Of a stretch of 64,000 bases of DNA, positions 10,009-17,644 are shown one piece after another (position 1 is the stretch's first letter; every line of letters begins with the position of its first letter). A model generated the notes under the pieces. The model was not told the DNA's origin. It did not search any database and saw only the letters and a list, made by a program, of their open reading frames with translations. The translations under genes and the position numbers were made by a program. Origin of the DNA: Gemmobacter fulvus (GTDB lineage Bacteria; Pseudomonadota; Alphaproteobacteria; Rhodobacterales; Rhodobacteraceae). The DNA lies in the NCBI RefSeq assembly GCF_018798885.1, contig NZ_CP076361.1:2943501-3007500 (forward strand), in the 5' to 3' direction.

Positions 10009-10605
10009 ATGCGGGTAAAAGCCGGGATGATCGGGGTTGCATTGGCCCTCGCCGTGGCGGGGTGCACAACCGAAACAACCGATCTTGTCGGACGTGCCAC
10101 GCCACCCTCGATGCGCTGGGACACCCGGCCCGAAGCCGCCGAATGGACCGTGAAAACCCTGATGGCCGTGGCCGAGGAAGATCAGGCGCTGGCCACCCGT
10201 GTGCCCGCCGACATCGCCCAATGGTGCCCCGGTTACGAAGAGGCGAGCCTGATGGAGCGCCGGGCCTTCTGGGTCGCGCTGATCTCGGCGGTCGGCAAGT
10301 ATGAAAGCAGCTATAATCCCCGCGCGGCGGGCGGGGGCGGCAAATATATCGGCATCATGCAGATCTCGCCGCGCTCGGCTGCAAATTACGGCTGTGACGC
10401 GACCTCGCCCTCGGCGCTGAAGGATGGCACTGCCAATCTGGCCTGCGCGGTGGAGATGGTGGCGCATCATGTGGAGCGGGATGGCGTGGCGGTGGGCAAT
10501 GGCCGTCAGGGCATCGGGCGCGACTGGATGCCGTTCCGCAAGGGCGAGAAACGGGCCGAGATGGCCAACTGGGTCAGCAAGCAGACCTATTGCCAGCCGG
10601 GCTGA
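10009..10605 (+). CDS. Lytic transglycosylase-like lipoprotein
   Basis: A 198-aa exported protein. The N terminus is a short lipoprotein signal ending in the lipobox LAVAGC, so the mature protein is probably anchored through Cys19. The domain resembles SLT-type transglycosylases: V-G-K-Y-E-S-S-Y-N-P-R-A holds the candidate catalytic Glu near residue 99, followed by Y-I-G-I-M-Q-I-S, the usual second motif. It would cleave peptidoglycan glycan strands in the periplasm. It stands alone, convergent with the sulfotransferase gene 18 bases away. The family is clear; the specific role is inferred. Confidence 0.78.
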   Translation: MRVKAGMIGVALALAVAGCTTETTDLVGRATPPSMRWDTRPEAAEWTVKTLMAVAEEDQALATRVPADIAQWCPGYEEASLMERRAFWVALISAVGKYESSYNPRAAGGGGKYIGIMQISPRSAANYGCDATSPSALKDGTANLACAVEMVAHHVERDGVAVGNGRQGIGRDWMPFRKGEKRAEMANWVSKQTYCQPG

Positions 10606-10623
10606 ACCAAGCCCCACGGGTGG

Positions 10624-11286
10624 TCAACGCCTGACATCATCAAAGCCATAGCCAAAACGCGCGATATCCTCGGCAAAGAGGCTGGCCACCATTGCGGCAT
10701 CGGCATCGCTGTAATAGCCGCGCCAGTCGCGCAGGCGATCCGAGGCATTGACCTTCGCGAGCGGACCGGGGCGAAAGCCCAGATGGGCCGCGAAGGGGGC
10801 GATATCCTGGTCCAGATGTTCCAGCCGCAGATAGGCGCTGGCGCGCTCCACCCCATGACGGTCGCGCATATAGGCGGCGGCGGGCCAGAGGCTCAGCGCC
10901 GTTTGCGTTTCCGGATGATGCAGGAAGCTGTGGAAGTCCAGCGCCTGTGACAGGCCCACGGCGGGATGGCCAAACCGCTTGCCGCGCAGCCAGTGATAAT
11001 AGCTGACCAGCCGGTCCCAAGGATTGCGCACCAGGGTGACGGTGAAAAAGCCCGCGATCTCGTCATCGCTGGCAAGACCGGCGATATCCGCCAGGGTGGA
11101 ATGTTTCCACAGCCGCCCTGCCGCTTGCATCCCTGCCAGCCGCCCCTTGCGCGCCCGCGCCTTCGGGGTATCGCCGATCAGGATATCGTCCTTCATCGCC
11201 CGCGCCTCCAGCGCCAGAGTGAGGGACGTGCCGCCGGTCTTGGGGATATGGACAAAGATGTAGCGGCGGCCGCGCGACAGGATCAT
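10624..11286 (-). CDS. Sulfotransferase family protein
   Basis: A 220-aa PAPS-dependent sulfotransferase-like protein of the type-2 group. The 5'-phosphosulfate loop is RYIFVHIPKTGGTSLTLAL near residues 8-26 and the 3'-phosphate motif is TLVRNPWDRLVSYYHWLRG near residues 91-109. The acceptor is unknown; relatives modify surface polysaccharides or lipids. The start at 11286 places the P-loop close to the N terminus as in the family; upstream open frame is low-complexity and unlikely to be translated. No sulfation-pathway genes are nearby. Confidence 0.82.
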   Translation of the reverse strand: MILSRGRRYIFVHIPKTGGTSLTLALEARAMKDDILIGDTPKARARKGRLAGMQAAGRLWKHSTLADIAGLASDDEIAGFFTVTLVRNPWDRLVSYYHWLRGKRFGHPAVGLSQALDFHSFLHHPETQTALSLWPAAAYMRDRHGVERASAYLRLEHLDQDIAPFAAHLGFRPGPLAKVNASDRLRDWRGYYSDADAAMVASLFAEDIARFGYGFDDVRR

Positions 11287-11400
11287 GGCCGGAGCGGGGC
11301 GGCGGCGCCGCCCTCGGGGCCATCGAGGCCCCTCGGGCGGCATTGCCATGCGCGGCGGCGCGCGGTCTCGGTCATCTTGGACGGGGCCGCTGCGGCGATG

Positions 11401-11430
11401 GGGGAGGTGAGTATTTGGGCAAAATGCAAG
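11401..11430 (+). repeat. Divergent copy of the Rhodobacteraceae intergenic repeat tail
   Basis: This stretch reads GGGGAGGTGAGTATTTGGGC followed by AAAATGCAAG. It resembles the tail of the repeats at 22160 and 55407 (GAGGATA, TTTTGCCAAG, ATGAAAG) but lacks their two hairpins. The rest of 11287-11437 is G+C-rich with an inverted repeat and no recognised gene. Confidence 0.4.
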
Positions 11431-11437
11431 CCCATGG

Positions 11438-12385
11438 TCAGGGCACGGCATTTGGCAGGGGTTTGCCCTCGGCATAAGCCAGCAGATTGTCAAGCGCCAT
11501 CAGGCCCATGGCCGTGCGCACCTCCAGTGCGGCGGTGCCCAGATGCGGCAGCAGCGTGACGTTTTCCAGGTCGGTCAGCGCTTTTGGTACGCGCGGTTCG
11601 AATTCATAGACATCGAGCCCGGCCCCGGCGAGCCTGCCCTGTTGCAGGGCGGCGATCAGCGCGGCTTCGTCCACCACATCGCCGCGCGCGATATTGATCA
11701 GGATGGCATGGGGCTGCATCAGGGCCAGCGCCTCGGTATTGATCAGATGGCGGGTTGCCGGGCCACCCGGCACGGCGACGACCACCACATCTGCCGCCAT
11801 GGCCTGTGCCAGCGGCACTTGGGTGGCGGGCAGGCCCGGATCAAGGGCAGAGCGGTTGTGAAACACCACCTCCATTCCGAAGCCGTAATGGCAGCGCCGC
11901 GCGATGGCCTGACCGATCCGACCCATGCCGATCAGCCCCAGCCGCTTGCCGCTGACATGCAGGCCGAGCATCTGCGCCGGGTGCCAGCCCTGCCAGCCGC
12001 CTGAACGCACCAGCCGTTCGCCTTCGCCCGCGCGGCGCGCGGTCATCAGTATCAGCGTCAGCGCGATATCTGCCGTCGCATCGGTGACGGCCCCCGGCGT
12101 ATTGGTCACGGCGATGCCGGCGGCACGGGCGGCGGTGGCGTCGATATGGTTGTAGCCCACGCCGAAATTCGCCAGCAGGCGCGCGCGCGGCGCGGGCACA
12201 TCGGCAAAGACTGCCGCCGTATAGAGATCGCCCAGCGTCGGCAGCACCAGATCGAAATCGCGCAGCGAGGCGCGCAGTTCGGCCTCGGTCAGCGGGGCGG
12301 TGCTGTCGCGCAGCACCACATCGAACCGGGCCCTGGCCGCCTGCACCACGGCATCGGGCAGGGGCCGGGTGATCAGCAGCCGCAT
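11438..12385 (-). CDS. D-2-hydroxyacid dehydrogenase (glyoxylate/hydroxypyruvate reductase type)
   Basis: A 315-aa NAD(P)H-dependent reductase of the D-isomer 2-hydroxyacid dehydrogenase family. The nucleotide-binding Rossmann motif is GLIGMGRIGQAIARR near residues 150-164. The catalytic Arg lies in ILINIARGDVVDE, the Glu in VYEFEPRVP, and the His in LLPHLGTAALEVR. This pattern fits glyoxylate/hydroxypyruvate reductases better than phosphoglycerate dehydrogenase, which carries extra regulatory domains. Its start overlaps the csaA stop by one base (TGATG), so it belongs to the proC-csaA unit. Confidence 0.88.
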   Translation of the reverse strand: MRLLITRPLPDAVVQAARARFDVVLRDSTAPLTEAELRASLRDFDLVLPTLGDLYTAAVFADVPAPRARLLANFGVGYNHIDATAARAAGIAVTNTPGAVTDATADIALTLILMTARRAGEGERLVRSGGWQGWHPAQMLGLHVSGKRLGLIGMGRIGQAIARRCHYGFGMEVVFHNRSALDPGLPATQVPLAQAMAADVVVVAVPGGPATRHLINTEALALMQPHAILINIARGDVVDEAALIAALQQGRLAGAGLDVYEFEPRVPKALTDLENVTLLPHLGTAALEVRTAMGLMALDNLLAYAEGKPLPNAVP

Positions 12386-12720
12386 CAGAACAGCCTCCCG
12401 CCCTCGGGCACCGCATGGCCCGGCCCGATCAGCACGACCTCGCCCGCCGCATCCGGCACGCCCAGCACCAGTACTTCGGACAAGACCTTGCCAATCTGGC
12501 GCGGCGGGAAGTTGACCACGGCCAGCACCTGCCGACCGATCAGGCCCTCGGGGGTGTAATGGGCGGTGATCTGCGCCGAGGAGCGTTTTTCGCCAAGCTC
12601 GCCGCCGAAATCAACCCAGAGCTTGTAGGCCGGTTTGCGCGCCTCGGGGAAGGGTTCGGCCCGGGTGATGCGGCCGACGCGGATATCGACCTTGGCGAAA
12701 TCATCGTAAGAGATGCTCAC
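12385..12720 (-). CDS. csaA: CsaA-like tRNA-binding domain protein
   Basis: A 111-aa single OB-fold tRNA-binding domain like CsaA and the C terminus of MetG. It shows FAKVDIRVGRITRAEPFPEA, the YKLWVDFGGELG strand and the conserved S-S-A-Q-I turn, and the VVNFPPRQIG segment. CsaA has been given chaperone-like roles in Bacillus; in alphaproteobacteria its role is unproven. It overlaps proC by four bases (ATGA) and the downstream dehydrogenase by one, indicating a translationally coupled operon. Confidence 0.9.
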   Translation of the reverse strand: MSISYDDFAKVDIRVGRITRAEPFPEARKPAYKLWVDFGGELGEKRSSAQITAHYTPEGLIGRQVLAVVNFPPRQIGKVLSEVLVLGVPDAAGEVVLIGPGHAVPEGGRLF

Positions 12721-13529
12721 TTGCCCAGCTCCCGTCCGCGATCCGCCGCCGCCTTGACCGCACGGCGCAGCAGCGGGGGAAAGCCGGTTTCGGCATCCAT
12801 CAGCACGGCCAGCGCCGCGGCCGTCGTGCCGCCGGGGGAGGTGACGTTGATGCGCAGTTGCGCCGCCGCCTCGGGCGCCCTATGCGCCAGTTCCCCGGCG
12901 CCGGTGACGGTGGCGCGGGCGAGTTGCATCGCCAGCGGCGCAGGCAGGCCTTCCGCCTCGCCCGCCGCTGCCAGCGCCTCGATCAGGTGGAACACATAGG
13001 CCGGGCCCGAGCCGGACACTGCCGTGACCGCATCCATCTGATGTTCACCCTCCAGCCGCACCACCTGACCCACAGCACGCAGCAGCGCCTCGGCCAGACG
13101 CAGATCCGACTCGCTGGCCTTGGCATTGCCGCAAATGGCGCTGATGCCACGCCCGACCGCTGCCGGGGTGTTGGGCATCGCCCGGATGATCGGTGTGGCC
13201 GCGCCGAACGTCGCCTCGAAACTGGCGATCGTGGTGCCTGCGGCGATCGACAGGAACAGTGTCTTGCCGCCGCCCAGCGCCACCACCTGTGGCAGTGCCG
13301 CCCCCATCATCTGCGGCTTGACTGCCAGCAGCACGATGGCCGGCGCGGTGGGCAGATCCACATTCAGATGCACGCCGGTGCCGCGTAGCCAGTCTGAGGG
13401 AGAGGGTTCGATCACCCAGACAGCACCAGGCTTCACCCCTTGGGCCAGCCAGCCTTCCAGCATCGCCGAGCCCATCTTGCCACAGCCCAGCAGCACCAGC
13501 CCGCGGTCGTTCACCGTATCCAATGTCAT
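12717..13529 (-). CDS. proC: Pyrroline-5-carboxylate reductase
   Basis: Last step of proline synthesis, NADPH-dependent reduction of 1-pyrroline-5-carboxylate. It has the Rossmann start LVLLGCGKMGSAMLEGWL near residues 11-28, the VKPQMM segment, RAMPNTPAAVGRG, and the dimerisation/active-site motif AVSGSGPAYVFHLIEAL. At 270 aa it has the normal length with the start at 13529. It is the first gene of proC-csaA-hydroxyacid dehydrogenase and lies 28 bases after the YbjN-domain gene, so the four may be co-transcribed. Confidence 0.94.
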   Translation of the reverse strand: MTLDTVNDRGLVLLGCGKMGSAMLEGWLAQGVKPGAVWVIEPSPSDWLRGTGVHLNVDLPTAPAIVLLAVKPQMMGAALPQVVALGGGKTLFLSIAAGTTIASFEATFGAATPIIRAMPNTPAAVGRGISAICGNAKASESDLRLAEALLRAVGQVVRLEGEHQMDAVTAVSGSGPAYVFHLIEALAAAGEAEGLPAPLAMQLARATVTGAGELAHRAPEAAAQLRINVTSPGGTTAAALAVLMDAETGFPPLLRRAVKAAADRGRELGK

Positions 13530-13557
13530 GCCTATCCCCTGTTGGTCCGCAGGGAGG

Positions 13558-14061
13558 TTAGGCGCGCCCGTAGGCCTCTGCAATGGCAACCTTCATCGAG
13601 TCGGCCGGAGAGTGTTCGCCCCAGCTGACCAGCTGAAATGCCGGGTAATAGCGTTCGCAGGAGGTGATGGCCGATGAGATCATGTGGTTCAGCTGCTCGG
13701 CCCCGGCATATTGCCCGCCCGCCAGCGACAGGCCATATCGCCAGACCATCAGCTTCTGCTCGGCCCAATAGGTGAAGCCGCCGGTCCAGACCTGATCATT
13801 GCAGCGGTTCAGCACATCGAAAAGCTCGGGCAGGCGATGTTCGGGCGGCTCCATCTCGAAGGTGCAGATCAGGCGCAGGGTTTCATCCTGCGGCGACCAC
13901 GCCAGCGTGACCGAATAGGTGCGCCACAGCCCCTCGACCGCCATGGCGATCTGATTTTCCGTGACCCGGTCAAACTCCCACTGATGATCCGCGGCCAGCG
14001 TTTCCACGAGGTCGATAGGGTGCAGATCGTCTCCGATCAGGAAATCTTCAGCAAGCGACAT
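13558..14061 (-). CDS. YbjN domain-containing protein
   Basis: A 167-aa cytoplasmic protein of the YbjN family (type III secretion chaperone-like fold). Conserved features include the N-terminal H-P-I-D-L-V-E-T-L-A, LICTFEMEPPEHRLPELFDV near residues 65-84, and FTYWAEQKLMVWRYGL near 96-111. YbjN-family proteins affect motility and stress phenotypes in enterobacteria; the role in alphaproteobacteria is unknown. It precedes proC on the same strand, an arrangement I associate with Rhodobacteraceae. Confidence 0.85.
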   Translation of the reverse strand: MSLAEDFLIGDDLHPIDLVETLAADHQWEFDRVTENQIAMAVEGLWRTYSVTLAWSPQDETLRLICTFEMEPPEHRLPELFDVLNRCNDQVWTGGFTYWAEQKLMVWRYGLSLAGGQYAGAEQLNHMISSAITSCERYYPAFQLVSWGEHSPADSMKVAIAEAYGRA

Positions 14062-14485
14062 GGCCCGGCCTCTTCATAAGGCCTCTGAGGGAAAGTTACC
14101 CACAAGAGGCTGGGGTTCGGGCAACCTACAGCGGAAGCCCGTTCGCCCCCTTACTAGATATGGTGTGGCCAAAGCGGAAGCCTGTAAAGGAAATTCTGCG
14201 CAAATCTTCTGTGCATAAGTGTGTGGGTGTAGCTGTTGTAGCGTGACATCAAAACCTGCAGAGTTTGACAGCAGAACCTGCAGCAGAACGATTTTCCGAA
14301 AACAGTGATCCTCAGAGGGCTTAGGGCAGGGTGCTACCCTTCGCACGGCCCGCGCCTGGCGGCCAGCAGCTCGCCGTGGTTACCCACAGGAATCTGCGCG
14401 GGAGGGGCGGAAGGCGTTTAAATCGGATGTATCGGGTGCGCGTTAAACGCGTCTTGAAGGGGTGGTGAAGGCGTTCTTGGCATGT
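14062..14485. other. Gene-free stretch
   Basis: No supported gene. The composition is less G+C-rich than its neighbours and reading frames through it look random. Its inner end carries the YbjN gene promoter region and its outer end runs into the first copy of a 99-bp repeat. Confidence 0.6.
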
Positions 14486-14584
14486 TCGGCCCTCTTCTGC
14501 CATTCAGCTCCTTCAAGGTGCTAATCCGTAGCGGTCATTCATCCTTGCCGCAGCGAATGCGGCGGGGCAGTGTCGGCGATGCGG
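14486..14584 (+). repeat. 99-bp direct repeat, copy 1
   Basis: Matches 15170-15268 at 96 of 99 positions by eye; differences are single bases. Both copies begin TCGGCCCTCTTCTGCCATTC and end in the same ATGCGG. The sequence contains a small inverted repeat (GCCGCAGCGAATGCGGC). It lies in non-coding DNA after the gene at 14673. Confidence 0.9.
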
Positions 14585-14672
14585 ACAAAGTGAGCTATCG
14601 CTGCAGGCACTCGAACAGCCGCTTTTCGAAACTGTTGTCCTAATCCAGAGCAATCGTCGGATTTGTTTTGGG

Positions 14673-14996
14673 CTATTCGCAATTTGCTTTGAGAGAGCGT
14701 TGCATTGTCCGAAGTTGTTTGCGGACGCGATTTTGCTGGGGCAATCGTTCGATTGCCTGCATGTTGTTCGTCCCATTGTACCAAGAATCGAACAACAAAG
14801 ATTTCACGTCCTCATCCAGGACAGCATCCGCAACGCGGTAAGTGCAAAGACAATCGCTCTGCGACAACCCACCACCACGCGCCTCGGAGATCATCTTCTT
14901 GCATATTTGGTTCCCGGATGGGGCGGCCACAGCCGGAACTCCCGTCATTGAGAAGAGAGCGCACACTGGTATGATAAGTGCGAAGATGGATTTCAT
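14673..14996 (-). CDS. Small exported four-cysteine protein of unknown function
   Basis: A 107-aa protein I do not recognise. It has a clear signal peptide (K-S at the N terminus, a hydrophobic core, cleavage expected after VPAVA-A near residue 24). The mature part of about 83 residues has four Cys: one in NQICKKM, two in DCLC, one at NCE. Two disulfides in the periplasm or outside are therefore plausible. The start at 14996 is set by the signal peptide. The gene sits between the two copies of the 99-bp repeat, so it may have arrived with them. Confidence 0.6.
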   Translation of the reverse strand: MKSIFALIIPVCALFSMTGVPAVAAPSGNQICKKMISEARGGGLSQSDCLCTYRVADAVLDEDVKSLLFDSWYNGTNNMQAIERLPQQNRVRKQLRTMQRSLKANCE

Positions 14997-15169
14997 GGAT
15001 TGGCCTTCAACGAAGTCTGATTGATGGATTTTTTCCATTGCAATTGGAACGATTGCAAGCGGAAAGCCGCTATTGGCGCATTGCGCGGCATCTGACAGTA
15101 TGGGCTCGGAGCGGTCATGCGGCGTCGCGGCAAGCTCTTCTTGAGGCCCGCGCCACCGTATTGACCCGG

Positions 15170-15268
15170 TCGGCCCTCTTCTGCCATTCAGCTCCTTCAA
15201 GGTGCTACTCCGTAGCGGTCATTCATCCTTGCCGCAGCGAATGCGGCAGGGCAGTGTCGGCTATGCGG
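15170..15268 (+). repeat. 99-bp direct repeat, copy 2
   Basis: Second copy of the repeat at 14486-14584, same orientation, 684 bases further on. Three mismatches were seen by eye. It lies between the start of the small exported gene and the end of the GFA-family gene; the rest of 14997-15295 shows no gene. Confidence 0.9.
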
Positions 15269-15295
15269 GACGAAGCTGCCGGTCGCCGCTTGCAA

Positions 15296-15721
15296 CTATT
15301 CAGCAGGACTGAACCGCAGAAACTCTGCAACTTTAGGGCCACCAGTGGCATCAGAAGGATGAGAAATACCGTCCATCACCAGCACTTCATGGAAATCGAA
15401 TGGGCTAACGCCATCAATACACGCGACGTTGACACCAAACTGGCTTGGGTTGGAGCGGCGTTGGTGATGCGTGTAGATCCCGCAGTTCTTGCAAAAATAA
15501 TGCTTCGCCGTTCCAGTATTAAATTGATAAAGCGTTAAATTATCTTCACCTTCAACGAACGCTATATCTGAGAGTTGTGCAGAAACGGCGATGGCTCCCC
15601 GCATCCGGCAGTAAGAACATGAACACCTCCGAACTGTATTGAACTCGTCCGTTAGGCGAACCTTGAATCGCACGGAACCGCAATGGCACGCCGCGCGGTG
15701 CTCTTGTCGTAGATTGTTCAT
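15296..15721 (-). CDS. GFA (CENP-V) family zinc protein
   Basis: A 141-aa member of the glutathione-dependent formaldehyde-activating/CENP-V family, with a beta-tent fold holding two zinc ions. Cysteine motifs are complete: CHCGSVRF near residues 12-19, CSCSYCRMRG near 33-42 and YFCKNCGIYTHHQRR near 75-89. The family includes enzymes that add glutathione to small electrophiles; the substrate here is unknown. It is framed by the repeat copy and the IS3 element, so this neighbourhood is likely variable between strains. Confidence 0.88.
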   Translation of the reverse strand: MNNLRQEHRAACHCGSVRFKVRLTDEFNTVRRCSCSYCRMRGAIAVSAQLSDIAFVEGEDNLTLYQFNTGTAKHYFCKNCGIYTHHQRRSNPSQFGVNVACIDGVSPFDFHEVLVMDGISHPSDATGGPKVAEFLRFSPAE

Positions 15722-15861
15722 CGACGGTCTCCTCCTTGCATAGCGGCAAGACTAAATGCCGCCCCCGACAACCTCAATGACCGTAAAGGGCTCCGAGTGA
15801 CGTTTCCCCCTCCGCCTAATCCAGTTTGAGGTAGACTCTGGCCCAACTGAAAGGACCAGAG

Positions 15862-16128
15862 ATGAAGCGCAGCAGGTTCACCGAAGATCAGATCATCGGC
15901 ATTCTGAAGGAGCACGAGGCCGTGATTTCCGTCGCCGATCTGTGCCGCAAGCATGGCGTCAGTGATGCGACGGTCTACAAGTGGAAAGCCAAGTATGGCG
16001 GTATGGATGTGATCGAGGCCAAGCGGCTGAAGGGTCTCGAGGACGAAAACGCCCGGCTGAAGCGGTTGCTGGCGGATGCGATGCTCGACAATGCCGCGCT
16101 GAAGGATCTCCTGGGAAAAAAGTGGTGA
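15862..16128 (+). CDS. IS3-family transposase OrfA
   Basis: An 88-aa OrfA with the helix-turn-helix start [39 protein letters not shown], and the leucine-zipper segment [20 protein letters not shown] that mediates multimerisation. The ending K-D-L-L-G-K-K-W is standard for the IS407 group. A programmed -1 frameshift at AAAAAAG (16116-16122) would fuse it to OrfB to give the full transposase. Confidence 0.93.
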   Translation: MKRSRFTEDQIIGILKEHEAVISVADLCRKHGVSDATVYKWKAKYGGMDVIEAKRLKGLEDENARLKRLLADAMLDNAALKDLLGKKW

Positions 16129-17051
16129 CGCCCGCCGCAAAGCGACAAGCGGTCGCGCATCTGGTGGCAGATCACGGGATGAGCGAGCGGCGGGCGTGTC
16201 GGGTGATCGGTTGTTGCCGGATGACCATGCGCTACGAGGCGATCCGTCAGGATGACCCGGTGCTGCGTGAGCGGCTGAAAGAACTGGCGCGGGTGCGCCG
16301 CCGGTTCGGCTATCGGCGGCTGCATGTGTTCTTGCGGCGCGAGGGGCATGAGGTGAACCACAAGCGTCTGTTCCGCATCTACCGCGAGGAGCGGCTGCAC
16401 GTGCGTCGCCGCGGTGGGCGCAAGCGGGCGATAGGGACGCGAGCCCCAATGACGCTGCCGCTGATGCCGAACCAGCGCTGGTCGCTCGACCTCGTCTCCG
16501 ACCAACTGACCGACGGCCGCCGCTTCCGCGTGCTGACCGTTGTGGATGACTGCACGCGGGAGTGCCTTGCCCTGATCGCCGACACGTCTTTATCTGGCGC
16601 AAGGGTAGCGCGGGAGTTGGCGACCCTGTTCGAGGCCCGCGGCAAGCCGATCACGGTGGTCAGCGACAACGGGACCGAGTTTACGTCGAACGCCATCCTG
16701 ACCTTCGCTGACAACCGCAAGATCGACTGGCACTACATCGCGCCCGGCAAGCCGACCCAGAACGCCTTCATCGAGAGCTTCAACGGTCGCCTGAGAGACG
16801 AGCTTTTGAACGAGACCCTGTTCCCGTCCCTGAACCACGCCCGCGCCATGCTCGCCGTCTGGCGCAAGGACTACAACACCGAACGCCCGCATTCACGCCT
16901 TGGCTGGCAGACGCCTGCCGAGTTCGCCCAAACCTTCACCCCGCAACGGGGCCAGACGCTGCGCAACCCGCAAAGCTCCGCGCCAGCCCCCGTTGCCCAA
17001 CCCGACCAAAACAGCCAAACTCAAACTCGGAGTCTCGCTCACGCTGGATAA
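16122..17051 (+). CDS. IS3-family transposase OrfB (integrase core)
   Basis: Catalytic half of the transposase, read in the -1 frame after the slippery site; the frame is also open upstream to 15981 as overlap with OrfA. The rve/DDE core shows the first Asp in [12 protein letters not shown], the second in [14 protein letters not shown] and the Glu in [17 protein letters not shown]. The H-T-H_21-like region [11 protein letters not shown] precedes it. The stop falls inside the right inverted repeat, as usual in this family. No disruptive mutation is seen, so the element may be active. Confidence 0.92.
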   Translation: MVTPAAKRQAVAHLVADHGMSERRACRVIGCCRMTMRYEAIRQDDPVLRERLKELARVRRRFGYRRLHVFLRREGHEVNHKRLFRIYREERLHVRRRGGRKRAIGTRAPMTLPLMPNQRWSLDLVSDQLTDGRRFRVLTVVDDCTRECLALIADTSLSGARVARELATLFEARGKPITVVSDNGTEFTSNAILTFADNRKIDWHYIAPGKPTQNAFIESFNGRLRDELLNETLFPSLNHARAMLAVWRKDYNTERPHSRLGWQTPAEFAQTFTPQRGQTLRNPQSSAPAPVAQPDQNSQTQTRSLAHAG

Positions 17052-17181
17052 AAGTCGGGGGCAACGTCAGTGTCCACCGCCGTCAGGGTGATCGCGCCGC
17101 CGTGCGGGATAACTCTATGCTTGCTCAGATCCGCAAACTGGGCGGTGGTCCAGATCCAAAGGCGCGGCTTGTGCGGATGGG

Positions 17182-17580
17182 TCAGCCGGGCTGACTTGGA
17201 GGTTGCGGCGTGGTTTCTGACAGCATCTGGGCCATCATGTCTGCGATCGCATGATCGCTATAGGGTTTTGCGAAGAAGCGGCTTCCCTCGGGCAGGCTGC
17301 TTTCTTCGAGAATGTTCATACCCGACGCCAGCATGATCCGCACCGGGGGCCAGCGGTCACGGATGTAATGCGACAGTCTGATCCCGTCCATGTTGCCCGG
17401 CATCTGGACATCGGTAAACACCAGATCAATGTCAGCGCGCGACTCCAGAAGCCGGATCGCTTCGTCGGCGTTCCGTGCCTCAAGCGCCTCATATCCGGCT
17501 GAACGCACCAGTTCGATGGCGCCCAGACGGATGATCGGGCTGTCTTCGATGATCAGGACGACTGTCTTGCCGTTGTTCAT
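17182..17580 (-). CDS. Single-domain response regulator
   Basis: A 132-aa receiver domain without an output domain. Phosphoacceptor region: V-L-I-I-E-D-S at the N terminus with the acidic pair, Asp in LVFTDVQMPGNMDG near residue 57, and the conserved Lys in RFFAKPYSD near 105. It lies 64 bases downstream of a histidine kinase gene on the same strand and is probably its partner. Stand-alone receivers of this type pass phosphate on or act through protein contacts. Its 3' end is 112 bases from the IS3 element. Confidence 0.9.
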   Translation of the reverse strand: MNNGKTVVLIIEDSPIIRLGAIELVRSAGYEALEARNADEAIRLLESRADIDLVFTDVQMPGNMDGIRLSHYIRDRWPPVRIMLASGMNILEESSLPEGSRFFAKPYSDHAIADMMAQMLSETTPQPPSQPG

Positions 17581-17644
17581 ATCTCACGCGTATCCGGGGT
17601 CAGAGGTATCCGCCCCGCATCGGAACGGCAGGGAGGTGGCCAGG

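Larger units (their letters stand above)
15798..17069 (+). mobile_element. IS3-family insertion sequence, IS407-type
   Basis: About 1.27 kb. Imperfect terminal inverted repeats of about 40 bp are visible: left 15798-15838 starting TGACGTTTCCCCC, right 17030-17069 reading TGACGTTGCCCCC on the other strand; shared blocks are TGACGTT, CCCCC, ATCCAG and GAGACTC/TAGACTC. The two overlapping reading frames and the A6G slippery site are typical of IS3. No matching short target duplication is seen at the edges (CGAG versus GTGT). Transposition genes look intact. Confidence 0.88.

Noticed and set aside
14074-14346. 90-codon open frame on the minus strand beyond the YbjN gene
   Set aside because: No ribosome site, no domain or signal, mixed composition; it looks like random open frame.
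17070-17181. Truncated gene right of the IS3 element (open frames on both strands, for example ...QIRKLGGGPDP... on +)
   Set aside because: Short, no recognised domain, and two competing frames; mentioned only as a possible remnant.
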